64,000 nt of DNA from CAZCFB01 sp964511535 (GTDB lineage Bacteria; Myxococcota_A; Polyangia; GCA-2747355; CAZCFB01). A program made the position numbers and the translations under genes. The DNA lies in the NCBI GenBank assembly GCA_964511535.1, contig CAZEFW010000029.1, positions 1-64,000 on the forward strand, written 5' to 3'. Position 1 is the stretch's first letter, and the number at the start of each line of letters is the position of its first letter. Shown piece by piece: positions 35,595 to 43,498 of the stretch. The notes beneath the pieces are model-generated. The model had not been told where the DNA came from and made no database searches. It worked only from the letters and a program-made list of their open reading frames with translations.

Positions 35595-37091
35595 ATGAGA
35601 AACCTGTTTCAAAACGTCGGGTGGAGCGCGTTGCTGTGCGCGCTCCTGTTCCCCGCCGCCGCCGCTGCCGGCCCGGACGAGATCTGCGTTCCGCTGGAGG
35701 TGCCGGCGTGGGCCGCGGAGGAGGAGGCCGACCCGTACGCCGGCCTGGACCACACCGGCACGCCGCCGCTGCCCCCGAAGAAGCAATCCTTGCCGGCGCC
35801 GTCTGCCGAGCCGGGCAAGGAGCGCCCGGCGCCGGGCTACGACGGCCGACCCGCCGAGGATCTGTCGGCCGGCGAGGCGCTGATCTGGGTGCCGCGCGTG
35901 CTGTTCTACCCGGTGCACCTGGTACTGGAGTATGGCCTGCGCTGGCCCCTCACCAAGGGCATCACCCTGGCCGAAGAGCACTACCTGTTCAACAAGGTCG
36001 AGCGCTTCTTCACCTTCAGCGATGGTGACGGCGGCCTCTTCCCGACCCTGTTCTTCGACTTCGGCCTCTCCCCCTCCATGGGGCTGTACTTCTTCCACGA
36101 CAACGTCATCGTCGAGGGCCACAACGTCAGCCTCCAGCTCGGCTACTGGCCGCGGGACTGGCTGCACGTCATCATCAACGACAGCTTCCTGGTGTTCAAG
36201 GACAGCTCCGGCACCGTGGGCACCCGCGTGGAGGTGGTCTACCGCCCGGACAAGGTGTTCTTCGGCCTCGGCCCCTTCTCGCGCCAGCAGGACGAGCGCT
36301 TCTACCGCCTGCAGCAGACCGAGGTGGAGCTCGGCCTGCGCGCCAAGCTCAAGGGCCTGCACCGGTTCTCCGCGGGGCTGTTCTACCGCAACACCAAGAT
36401 CCTCAACGGCGACGACCCGGGCATCGACGATCCTGGCACCCCCTTCGACGTCACCAACGCGCTAGAGGTCCCTGGCTACGGCGAGACCTACAACCTGCTG
36501 CAGGCGGAGCTGAAGTTCGAGCTCGACAGCCGCAGCCCGGATCGCATCAGCCGCCCCGGCTCCGGCGTGCGGCTGGAGCTGTTCGGCTCCTTCGCCGTGG
36601 ACCCGGGCGACCCGGAGCTTCGCTTCGCCCGCTACGGCGGCGAGGCCGCCGGCTTCCTGGACGTCACCGGCGACAACCATGTGCTCGCCCTGCGCGTGTA
36701 CACCGAGCTGCTGGAGTCGGTGGGGGACACGCCGGTGCCCTTCACCGAGCGCATCGCCCTGGGCGGCGACGAGCACATGCGCGGCTTCCTCGAGGGGCGC
36801 CTGCGCGGCGACAGCGCGGTGGTGGTGACCCTCGACTACCGCTACCCGATCTGGAGCTTCCTCGACGCCAACCTGTTCGTGAGCATGGGCAACGCCTTCC
36901 TCGGACGCTTCGAGTACATGCACATCAAGCGCATGATCATGTCGTGGGGCCTCGCCCTGCGCAGCAACACCTCGCGCAACGTCTCGTTCGACATCATGGT
37001 GGGGTTCGGCTCCAACCGGCTCGAGCAGTGGGACGACGACTTCCGGGTGGACAACTTCCGCGCCACCTTCGGCATCAACCAGGGGTTCTGA
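35595..37091 (+). CDS. Omp85/BamA-like outer-membrane barrel protein
   Basis: 498 residues. A signal peptide (about 1-25) precedes a Pro-rich stretch and a short helical segment (about 90-140). The rest is a transmembrane beta-barrel with many alternating strands, the Omp85-superfamily loop-6 type motif GGDEHMRGF near residue 395, and a C-terminal Phe (FGINQGF). There are no clear POTRA domains, so it is a short barrel-only member of the Bac_surface_Ag/TamA-like group. The lipoprotein gene starts one base after its stop, so the two products are probably a functional pair at the outer membrane. Confidence 0.85.
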   Translation: MRNLFQNVGWSALLCALLFPAAAAAGPDEICVPLEVPAWAAEEEADPYAGLDHTGTPPLPPKKQSLPAPSAEPGKERPAPGYDGRPAEDLSAGEALIWVPRVLFYPVHLVLEYGLRWPLTKGITLAEEHYLFNKVERFFTFSDGDGGLFPTLFFDFGLSPSMGLYFFHDNVIVEGHNVSLQLGYWPRDWLHVIINDSFLVFKDSSGTVGTRVEVVYRPDKVFFGLGPFSRQQDERFYRLQQTEVELGLRAKLKGLHRFSAGLFYRNTKILNGDDPGIDDPGTPFDVTNALEVPGYGETYNLLQAELKFELDSRSPDRISRPGSGVRLELFGSFAVDPGDPELRFARYGGEAAGFLDVTGDNHVLALRVYTELLESVGDTPVPFTERIALGGDEHMRGFLEGRLRGDSAVVVTLDYRYPIWSFLDANLFVSMGNAFLGRFEYMHIKRMIMSWGLALRSNTSRNVSFDIMVGFGSNRLEQWDDDFRVDNFRATFGINQGF

Positions 37092-37092
37092 G

Positions 37093-38877
37093 ATGAGGCG
37101 CCGCTCATTACATACGCTGCTGCTGGCCCTGGCTGCCTCCACGCTCCTGACCGCCTGTCCCCAGGGGCCGCGCCGGTTCCCGCTGGCCGCCCCGCTGTGG
37201 GAGGACCCGGACCGCAACCACGTGCCCGAGGAGCCGGAGGAGTACTACTCCGGCATGTTCGCTGACGTGGGGGACAAGACCCTGTTCCGCCCCCTGTCGC
37301 GGCTCTTCACCTTCCCCCTGCCCGGCGAGGCCAAAAACGTCAACGCCCTGGACGAGGTGCCCAACAGCTCCTGGTTCCACAACCGCATCGGCATGCACCC
37401 CTTCACGCCGGAGCAGGCGGCCCGCGGCGCGTGCTCCGATCCGCCGCTGGACCCGACCCGCGGCCCGTGGGAGGTGGCCGGCGCCAAGCCGGACGGCGCC
37501 AACCCCGGCTTCTTCGTCAAGACCCCTCAGGGCACCTACCTGCTCAAGTTCGACGGCCCGGTGCAGCCCGAGCGCGCCACCGCCGCGGACGTCATCGGCT
37601 CGCGCGTCTACCACGCCGCCGGATACCACTCGCCCTGCAACCAGGTGGTCTGGTTCAAGCGGGAGATCATCCGCATCGGCAAGGGCGCCAAGGCGAAGAA
37701 CAAGTACGGCGAGAAGTTCCCGGTCACCGACAAGGAGGTGGAGCAGGTGCTGAGCAAGGCGTTCCGCCTCAAGGACGGCACCCTGCGCGCCTCGGCCAGC
37801 CAGTTCCTGCCCGGCAAGCCCATCGGCCCCTGGACCTACAACGGCCGGCGCGGCGACGACCCGAACGACGCCATCCCCCACGAGGACCGCCGCGAGCTGC
37901 GCGGCGCCCGGCTGCTGGCCTCTTGGGTCAACCACTGGGACTCGCGCGAGCAGAACACGCTCAACATGCTGGTCAAGGACGGCGGCCGCAGCTACATCCG
38001 CCACTACTACATCGACTTCGGCGACACCCTCGGGAGCCGCTGGCCACAGGACGGCATCAGCCGCCGCCTGGGGCACTCTTACTACCTGGCCCTGGATCAT
38101 GTGCTGGGCGACCTGTTCACCCTCGGCCTGCTGGACCGCCCCTGGTTCAACGCCAGGCTGAGCACCGAGGCGGAGATCTTCGGCTACTTCGACGCGGAGA
38201 ACTTCGTGCCCTCGCAGTGGCGCTCGGCCTACCCGAACCCGGCGTTCGACCGGATGGACTTCCGCGATGCCTTGTGGATGGTGCGCATCCTCTCGCGGTT
38301 CACCGACGACCATGTACGGGCCATGGTCAAGGCGGGGCAGTTCTCCAAGCCCACCGACGAGGCCTACGCCGTCAGCACCCTGATCAAGCGGCGGGACATG
38401 ATCCTGCGCGAGTACCTCACCAAACACGCGCCGCTGGACCGCTTCCGGCTGGTTCGCCGCGGCAAGACCAAGGACAAGCGCGCCCAGTCGCTCTGCTTCG
38501 AGGACCTGGCCACCAAGCATCGGCTCGCGGCGCCCAGGGACGTGCTGTACAAGATGCGCTTCGTCGCCGGCAAGGAGTTGAAGAAGGAGCTCGGCTGGCT
38601 GCAGTTCCAGCCCGACCCGGAGCACCCCCACCGCAGCTGCGTGCTGATGCCCATCGGGGACAAGCGGCCCGCTGACCTGGCGGGCGCCTCGGCCAGGGAC
38701 GACCACCCGCTGCGCTACGGCGTGCTGCGGATCTTCGTGCACCAGAAACCGACGCTTCCGCCCACCTCCAACATGGAGGTACACTTTTATGACCTCGGTC
38801 CGGAACGTGGTTTCCGGCTGGTGGGTATCAGGCGCATGCCGGAGGTGCTGACGCCAGATCTGCCAGCGGAGTACTGA
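37093..38877 (+). CDS. Lipoprotein with protein-kinase-like catalytic motifs
   Basis: 594 residues. The signal peptide ends at LLTAC near residue 22. The central region shows a kinase-like arrangement: a Lys in GTYLLKFDG (Lys 152), HWDSREQN (His 281, Asp 283, Asn 288) as the catalytic loop, and IDFGD (Asp 308) as the metal-binding motif. The catalytic Asp/Asn/Asp spacing of +5 and +25 is close to that of HipA-type kinases. No family match is certain. Being lipidated, it would act outside the cytoplasm, where ATP is scarce, so a secreted-kinase-like (CotH/Fam20-like), AMPylase-like or catalytically dead role are all possible. It follows the Omp85-like barrel gene by one base and is followed by a histidine kinase gene. 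Confidence 0.75.
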   Translation: MRRRSLHTLLLALAASTLLTACPQGPRRFPLAAPLWEDPDRNHVPEEPEEYYSGMFADVGDKTLFRPLSRLFTFPLPGEAKNVNALDEVPNSSWFHNRIGMHPFTPEQAARGACSDPPLDPTRGPWEVAGAKPDGANPGFFVKTPQGTYLLKFDGPVQPERATAADVIGSRVYHAAGYHSPCNQVVWFKREIIRIGKGAKAKNKYGEKFPVTDKEVEQVLSKAFRLKDGTLRASASQFLPGKPIGPWTYNGRRGDDPNDAIPHEDRRELRGARLLASWVNHWDSREQNTLNMLVKDGGRSYIRHYYIDFGDTLGSRWPQDGISRRLGHSYYLALDHVLGDLFTLGLLDRPWFNARLSTEAEIFGYFDAENFVPSQWRSAYPNPAFDRMDFRDALWMVRILSRFTDDHVRAMVKAGQFSKPTDEAYAVSTLIKRRDMILREYLTKHAPLDRFRLVRRGKTKDKRAQSLCFEDLATKHRLAAPRDVLYKMRFVAGKELKKELGWLQFQPDPEHPHRSCVLMPIGDKRPADLAGASARDDHPLRYGVLRIFVHQKPTLPPTSNMEVHFYDLGPERGFRLVGIRRMPEVLTPDLPAEY

Positions 38878-38892
38878 GGGGACCAGGACGTT

Positions 38893-39759
38893 ATGGCAGC
38901 CGACGACAAGACAGGCCAGGACACAGGGCAACCGGCCGGCGAGATCCAGCAACTCAGGCAGAAGATCGAGCGCCTGGAGGCGCGCCTCGCCCAACACCAG
39001 CAGGAGCTGGTCTACAACCAGAAGATGGCCACCGTGGGCCGCCTCATCGCGGGCATCGCCCACGAGATCAAGACCCCCATCGGCGCCATCAACAGCATGC
39101 AGGACACCCTGGTGCGGGCGGTGGCCAAGCTGAAGAAGTCCATGGACCGCGCCTGCCCCGGGGCGGCCGAGGACCGGGCGATCCAGAGCGCCTTCACCTA
39201 CATGGACGAGGCGACCAAGGTGATCGGCTCCGGCAGCTCCAGGACGCTGGAGATCGTGCGCCGGGTGCAGAAGTTCGCGCGCATGGACGAGGCGACCCTG
39301 GTGCAGACCGACCTGCACGCCGAGCTCGAGGACACCCTGCTGCTGCTGAACCACCACCTGAAGAACCGCATCACCATCCAGCGCGAGCTGGGGCAGATCC
39401 CGCGGATCTATTGCAACGTGGGCCAGATCAACCAGGTGCTGCTCAACGTGCTGGTCAACGCGGCCCAGGCCATCGAAGGCGCGGGCACCATCACCATCTC
39501 CACGCGGCTGGAGGGTGACATGGTGCACGTGGAGATCCGCGACACCGGCAAGGGGATCCCGCAGGAGCACATGGACCGCCTGTTCGAGCCGGGCTTCACC
39601 ACCAAGGCCCAGGGCAAGGGCACCGGCCTGGGCCTGTCCATCTGCGCCCAGATCGTGGCGGACCACAAGGGCGCCATCGACCTGCGCAGCGTCGAGGGCG
39701 AGGGCACCACCGTGGACATCAGCCTGTGGACGAAGCTGGAGCCGTCAGGCTGCTGCTGA
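38893..39759 (+). CDS. Soluble sensor histidine kinase
   Basis: 288 residues with no membrane segment. An N-terminal coiled coil (about 18-45) leads into the HisKA dimerisation helix with AGIAHEIKTPIG (phospho-His about 57). The HATPase domain (about 165-285) has NVLVNAAQAIE, DTGKGIP and GTGLGLS, all intact. There is no sensor domain, so the coiled coil or a partner must supply input. It begins 16 bases after the lipoprotein gene. No adjacent response regulator is on the same strand; the nearest one is at 42975-43481. Confidence 0.92.
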   Translation: MAADDKTGQDTGQPAGEIQQLRQKIERLEARLAQHQQELVYNQKMATVGRLIAGIAHEIKTPIGAINSMQDTLVRAVAKLKKSMDRACPGAAEDRAIQSAFTYMDEATKVIGSGSSRTLEIVRRVQKFARMDEATLVQTDLHAELEDTLLLLNHHLKNRITIQRELGQIPRIYCNVGQINQVLLNVLVNAAQAIEGAGTITISTRLEGDMVHVEIRDTGKGIPQEHMDRLFEPGFTTKAQGKGTGLGLSICAQIVADHKGAIDLRSVEGEGTTVDISLWTKLEPSGCC

Positions 39760-39780
39760 AGTAGCATCTCCGTTCTGGAA

Positions 39781-39830
39781 GTAGATGCGGCGTCCCGCCG
39801 CATCCACGCGGCAGGATGCCGCGTCTACTC
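39781..39830. terminator. Paired hairpins between convergent genes
   Basis: GATGCGGC-GTCCC-GCCGCATC (39784-39804) has a perfect 8-bp stem, and CGCGGCA-GGA-TGCCGCG (39807-39823) a perfect 7-bp stem. The block is flanked by GTAGATG and GTCTAC-type inverted ends. It lies between the converging histidine-kinase and HEAT-repeat genes, where a bidirectional terminator is expected; the double-hairpin layout also resembles REP/BIME elements. Confidence 0.5.
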
Positions 39831-39857
39831 TCCGCGCTGCACCGACCTGGCTGATTC

Positions 39858-42800
39858 CTATTCCCTGTTGGCCGCCCAGGCCGTCAACGCCGCCTGGGCG
39901 CGCTCCCTCACGTTGGCGCTGTCATGCTTCAGGTTGGCCACCAGGTGCGGCGTCGCAATCGTGATGTCGCTGCCCGCCCGCGCGTGATCGGTCACCTTGT
40001 CACAGGCGATGTAGCGCGCGTAGTGGCGGCGGTGCAGCAGCAACCCCTGCATGGCGTCCCAGTCGCCCCGGGCCAGGTAGCGGTCTGACAGCATCTGGGC
40101 CGCCGCCTCCCACAGGTAGGGGTCCAGGCGGCGCCGGAGCACGGCCCGCAGGTCGTCCTCGACGTCGGCCAGATCGAGGCCCTGCTCGTGGGCCGCGCCC
40201 AGCACCTCCATGGCCTGGTCCGTCAGCCCGCCGGTCCTGCACAGCGCGCCCATGGCGGCCAGGGCAGGGCTCACGTCGATCCCCCGGTGCGCCGCGCGGC
40301 CCAGGGTCTGTACCAGGCTCTCCTCGTACCTGGCGCCCGGCTGTGCCAGCACGGCGGCGAGGGCGGGCACGGCGAGCGAGATGTCGCGCCCCTGGAACAT
40401 GAGCTTCTCCAGGTTGTGGTTGGCCTCCCATCGCAGGTCCGGATCGGCCAGGCTCCGGGCCAGCAGCTCCAGGACGTCGAAGCGGCCCAGCTCGTCCGCT
40501 TCCGTCAGGCAGGAGAGGCCCTCCCTGCGCAGGGTCAGGTCCTCCTGCTGCAGCAGCGCCTCGAAGGCAGCCAGCGCGGCGTCCACGGCCACCCCCTGGG
40601 CCAGCCCCTCTCGCAGCGCGCGCTGGCATTGCCAGCGCAGCTCCTGCCGGGGGCCCGCCGCGTTCTCCGTGATCCAGGGCAGCAGCGGCTCGAACCGCCG
40701 GAGGTCCACGCCGCCGTCGAGCATGACCCGCACGGCGCTCTCGAGCACCACGTCGTCCGCCGCGTCGAGCATCAGCTGGAGCTTCTTGTGGGCCCGGCGC
40801 TCCAGGTAATGCGCCGCGACCATGGCCGCGGCCCGCGCCCGCAAGGAGGCCTCACCGTCGGTCAGCAGCCCCACCAGCGCGGGCAGAAGCGGCGCCCTGA
40901 CGCGCGGGTCCGACACCAGCTCCTCCACGGCGGTGAGCGCGGCGCCCCGAATCTCCGGCCGCGCGTCGGCCAGCAGGGTCGCCACCCGCTGCGGCTCGTC
41001 CCGGGACAGCCACCGCTCCACCAGGGCCCAGGGCGCGTCCCCCGCCAGCGCCGGGTCGTCCAGCTCCAGCAGCGCCTCGTACGCCTCGACCCAGCCGGCG
41101 AAGTGATCCTTCGCCTGCTCCAGCAGGTCCCCCTCCAGCCTCCCCCCCAGGGACCGATCAGGAGAGAGCCGCTCCACGGTCCACTCCTCGTCGAAAGTGC
41201 AGACGTCCTCGATCTCCAGCGTGTAGAGCACCGAGTAGAACGCGCCGCACTCCGGGCAGCGGAAGTTCCCCACCGGCTTCTGGGCGATGGCCAGGGCCTG
41301 GATGGCGTCGGGGATGTCGAACTCGGACCAGTACACCTTGCGCCGCGGCACCTCGGCGCAGATGGCGCAGTAGCCGTCACCCATGGCCGCGGCGCTGGTG
41401 GCGAGCGCCTGCTCCAGGGGTTCGTCTCTCAGCGGCGCCAGCCGCTCCAGCTGGGCGTGGACCCAGCGCGCGTCCCCGGCGCTCCCCAGCGCGAAGGCGC
41501 GCAGGCGCTCGGCGGCCGCCTGCGGTCCCAGCTGCTTGAACAGGGCCGCGGCGGCGTCGAAGCCGGCGTCGGGCCAGTCCGCCGCGCAGCGCAGCAACTG
41601 GTCCGCGGCACGGTCTCCCAGGTCGCGCGCGCCGCCTCCTGCGAGGCTGGCCAGGCGGCGCAGCAGGGCGTGCCGGTTGGGAGCCGAGGTGGCGGGCCCA
41701 TCCTCCCGGGCCACCTGCAGCAGCGCGGCGCCAGCCGCCGCCCGGTTCAGCGGCCGGCGGCTCGAGAGCAGCGCGTCGAGGCCCTTCCAGTGGGGCGCCT
41801 TGCTGTACAGGTGACGCAGGGCCAGCGCCGTGGACGCGCCCCGCCGCACCTCCCGGTCGGGATCTTCCAGAGCGCGCTCCAGCGGGGCCATGGCCGGGCC
41901 GAGCACCCGGGCGTGTTCCCGGGCGAGCCGCGCCAGCGCCGTCACCGCGCCGCGGCGCCCTGCCCGGCGCCCGTCGGTCAACGACTTCGCCAGGGCCCGC
42001 ACGGTCTCGCCCACCCGCAGGGCGCCGCGCCCGTCTACCAGGTAGACCAGCCGCGGCACGGAGGTCGACGCGTGGCCCGCCTGACATAGCCCGTCGAAGA
42101 TCTGCCCGACGGGCCAGCGGTTGTCCTTGCGGGCCATGTGGGTGGCCAGCACCTCCGTCGCTCCCCGCCGCAGCAACAACTCCAGGGCGGGCGTAATGTC
42201 GTAGCGCGCTCGCCGGAGCGCCTGCTGGAAGTCGTCGGCGGTGTACTTTCCGCCCAGGGCCCGGCCCAGGCGGGTCATGTCGCCCGCCTTCACCCAGTGC
42301 TTGCAAAGGGCCACGGCCAGGGCCTCGATGACGCGCACGTCCCCGGCCTCGTACATCCGGTCCTCCAGCTCCCGCGCCACCGACGACAGGTCGCGCCCGC
42401 GGCCGGCCAGGCGCCTGAAGTAGCTCGCGGCCGCCAGCTCCCGCTCGCCGTACCCGTAGAGGTTGGCCAGCTCGGCCCGCATGCGCTCCTCGCCGGTCAT
42501 CAGGTGCGCCGCCGCGGCCAGCCACCGGTCCCGCTCGGGCGCCCCGTCGTCGATGGTCAGGTACTGCTCGCGCTCGCACACGAACAGGCTGACGCACGCG
42601 TCCTGGCCGCCGGCCCTGTGCTCGAACTTGAAGCTGTCGCCGTACATGGCGCGTGCCACGTTCACGGTGACGGTGTGGCCTTTCTCTTCGAAGGTGAGCT
42701 GCTGGTTTCGCCAGTCGTAGTTGAACTCCGCCGGCGTCCAGTCGTAGTCCGGGTCGTCCTCGTCCACTGCCACATGCTCCTGGAGCTCTCCCTGCTCTGC

Positions 42801-42923
42801 CACGAAGAACCCGGGCAAGGACTGGAGCCCGTGGATCTCGGAGACGGTTCGCCGGAAGCACCTCCACGCCATCAGGACCGACGGGTAGTCGGTCTCCCCG
42901 GACATCCTCAGCATGTATCTCAT
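39858..42923 (-). CDS. Large HEAT-repeat protein with zinc-ribbon-like insertion
   Basis: 1021 residues with no signal peptide or membrane segment. The N-terminal 120 residues are a small mixed domain; the remainder is alpha-solenoid (HEAT-like) repeats rich in Ala, Leu and Arg. Near residues 525-585 an insertion holds CAICAEVPRRK and, after about 40 residues, FRCPECGAFY, giving two Cys pairs that could bind one zinc. HEAT scaffolds bind partner proteins. The neighbouring response regulator and the HEAT-cNMP transporter-like protein suggest a signalling scaffold; no function is known. ATG 42923 is preceded by a G-rich ribosome site. Confidence 0.75.
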   Translation of the reverse strand: MRYMLRMSGETDYPSVLMAWRCFRRTVSEIHGLQSLPGFFVAEQGELQEHVAVDEDDPDYDWTPAEFNYDWRNQQLTFEEKGHTVTVNVARAMYGDSFKFEHRAGGQDACVSLFVCEREQYLTIDDGAPERDRWLAAAAHLMTGEERMRAELANLYGYGERELAAASYFRRLAGRGRDLSSVARELEDRMYEAGDVRVIEALAVALCKHWVKAGDMTRLGRALGGKYTADDFQQALRRARYDITPALELLLRRGATEVLATHMARKDNRWPVGQIFDGLCQAGHASTSVPRLVYLVDGRGALRVGETVRALAKSLTDGRRAGRRGAVTALARLAREHARVLGPAMAPLERALEDPDREVRRGASTALALRHLYSKAPHWKGLDALLSSRRPLNRAAAGAALLQVAREDGPATSAPNRHALLRRLASLAGGGARDLGDRAADQLLRCAADWPDAGFDAAAALFKQLGPQAAAERLRAFALGSAGDARWVHAQLERLAPLRDEPLEQALATSAAAMGDGYCAICAEVPRRKVYWSEFDIPDAIQALAIAQKPVGNFRCPECGAFYSVLYTLEIEDVCTFDEEWTVERLSPDRSLGGRLEGDLLEQAKDHFAGWVEAYEALLELDDPALAGDAPWALVERWLSRDEPQRVATLLADARPEIRGAALTAVEELVSDPRVRAPLLPALVGLLTDGEASLRARAAAMVAAHYLERRAHKKLQLMLDAADDVVLESAVRVMLDGGVDLRRFEPLLPWITENAAGPRQELRWQCQRALREGLAQGVAVDAALAAFEALLQQEDLTLRREGLSCLTEADELGRFDVLELLARSLADPDLRWEANHNLEKLMFQGRDISLAVPALAAVLAQPGARYEESLVQTLGRAAHRGIDVSPALAAMGALCRTGGLTDQAMEVLGAAHEQGLDLADVEDDLRAVLRRRLDPYLWEAAAQMLSDRYLARGDWDAMQGLLLHRRHYARYIACDKVTDHARAGSDITIATPHLVANLKHDSANVRERAQAALTAWAANRE

Positions 42924-42931
42924 GGTCCCCC

Positions 42932-42972
42932 CCAACGTTGGCGTGGGCGTTGGCGTGGACGTGGGCGAGGTG
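42932..42972. repeat. GTTGGCGTGGGC simple array with palindrome
   Basis: A CCAACGTTGG palindrome (42932-42941) runs into degenerate GTTGGCGTGGGC repeats just upstream of the HEAT-repeat gene start. It occupies nearly the whole gap between that gene and the response-regulator stop. Confidence 0.5.
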
Positions 42973-42974
42973 GA

Positions 42975-43481
42975 TCAGGCGAAGGTGCGCACCAGGGCCT
43001 TGCGCAGGCCCACCAGGTCCTTGCGCGTCTTGGACAGCTCCTCGATCTTCTGGGCCAGCAGCCGCATCAGCATCAGCCGCTCCAGGCCGTTGAGCACGAT
43101 GTTGCGCAGCTGCTCGTTGTCCCACGGCTTCTCGATGTACTGGAAGACCCGCACCTCGTTGATCGCCTTGATGGCGTTCTCCTTGTCGGCGTACCCGGTG
43201 AGCAGGATGCGCGGCGCCTCCGGCCAGGCGTCGCGCGCGGCGCCGAGCAGCTGGATGCCGTCCATGTCGGGCATCAGGAAATCGGAGATGACCAGGTCCA
43301 CCTCGTTCTCGCGGATGTAATCTGCCGCCCGCGGAGACTCGTTGAAGATCACCGGCTCGATCTCCATCTCGAGACTCAAGAAGCTGCTCAGGCTGCTGGT
43401 GACCAGCGGATCGTCGTCCACCACCACCACGCGCGCTTCCTCGATCTGGTCCTCGGAGAGCTCGAACTCATCATGTGCCAT
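42975..43481 (-). CDS. Single-domain response regulator with helical tail
   Basis: 168 residues. The receiver (about 15-135) is complete: VVVVDDDP, phospho-Asp in VISDFLMPD (about 65), LLTGYAD and IEKPWDNEQL. A short helical tail (about 135-168) follows, with no output domain. The PWDNEQLRN ending is typical of receivers linked to RpfG/HD-GYP or CheY-like signalling. It lies 17 bases after the NTT/HEAT/cNMP gene and probably in one transcript with it. The soluble histidine kinase at 38893 could be its partner. Confidence 0.9.
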   Translation of the reverse strand: MAHDEFELSEDQIEEARVVVVDDDPLVTSSLSSFLSLEMEIEPVIFNESPRAADYIRENEVDLVISDFLMPDMDGIQLLGAARDAWPEAPRILLTGYADKENAIKAINEVRVFQYIEKPWDNEQLRNIVLNGLERLMLMRLLAQKIEELSKTRKDLVGLRKALVRTFA

Positions 43482-43498
43482 CGTTCATTCCTCCCCGG

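Noticed and set aside
37108..39666. Long minus-strand frame across the kinase-like lipoprotein and histidine kinase genes
   Set aside because: Antisense shadow of two genes with strong domain signatures; composition is typical of a high-GC complementary frame.
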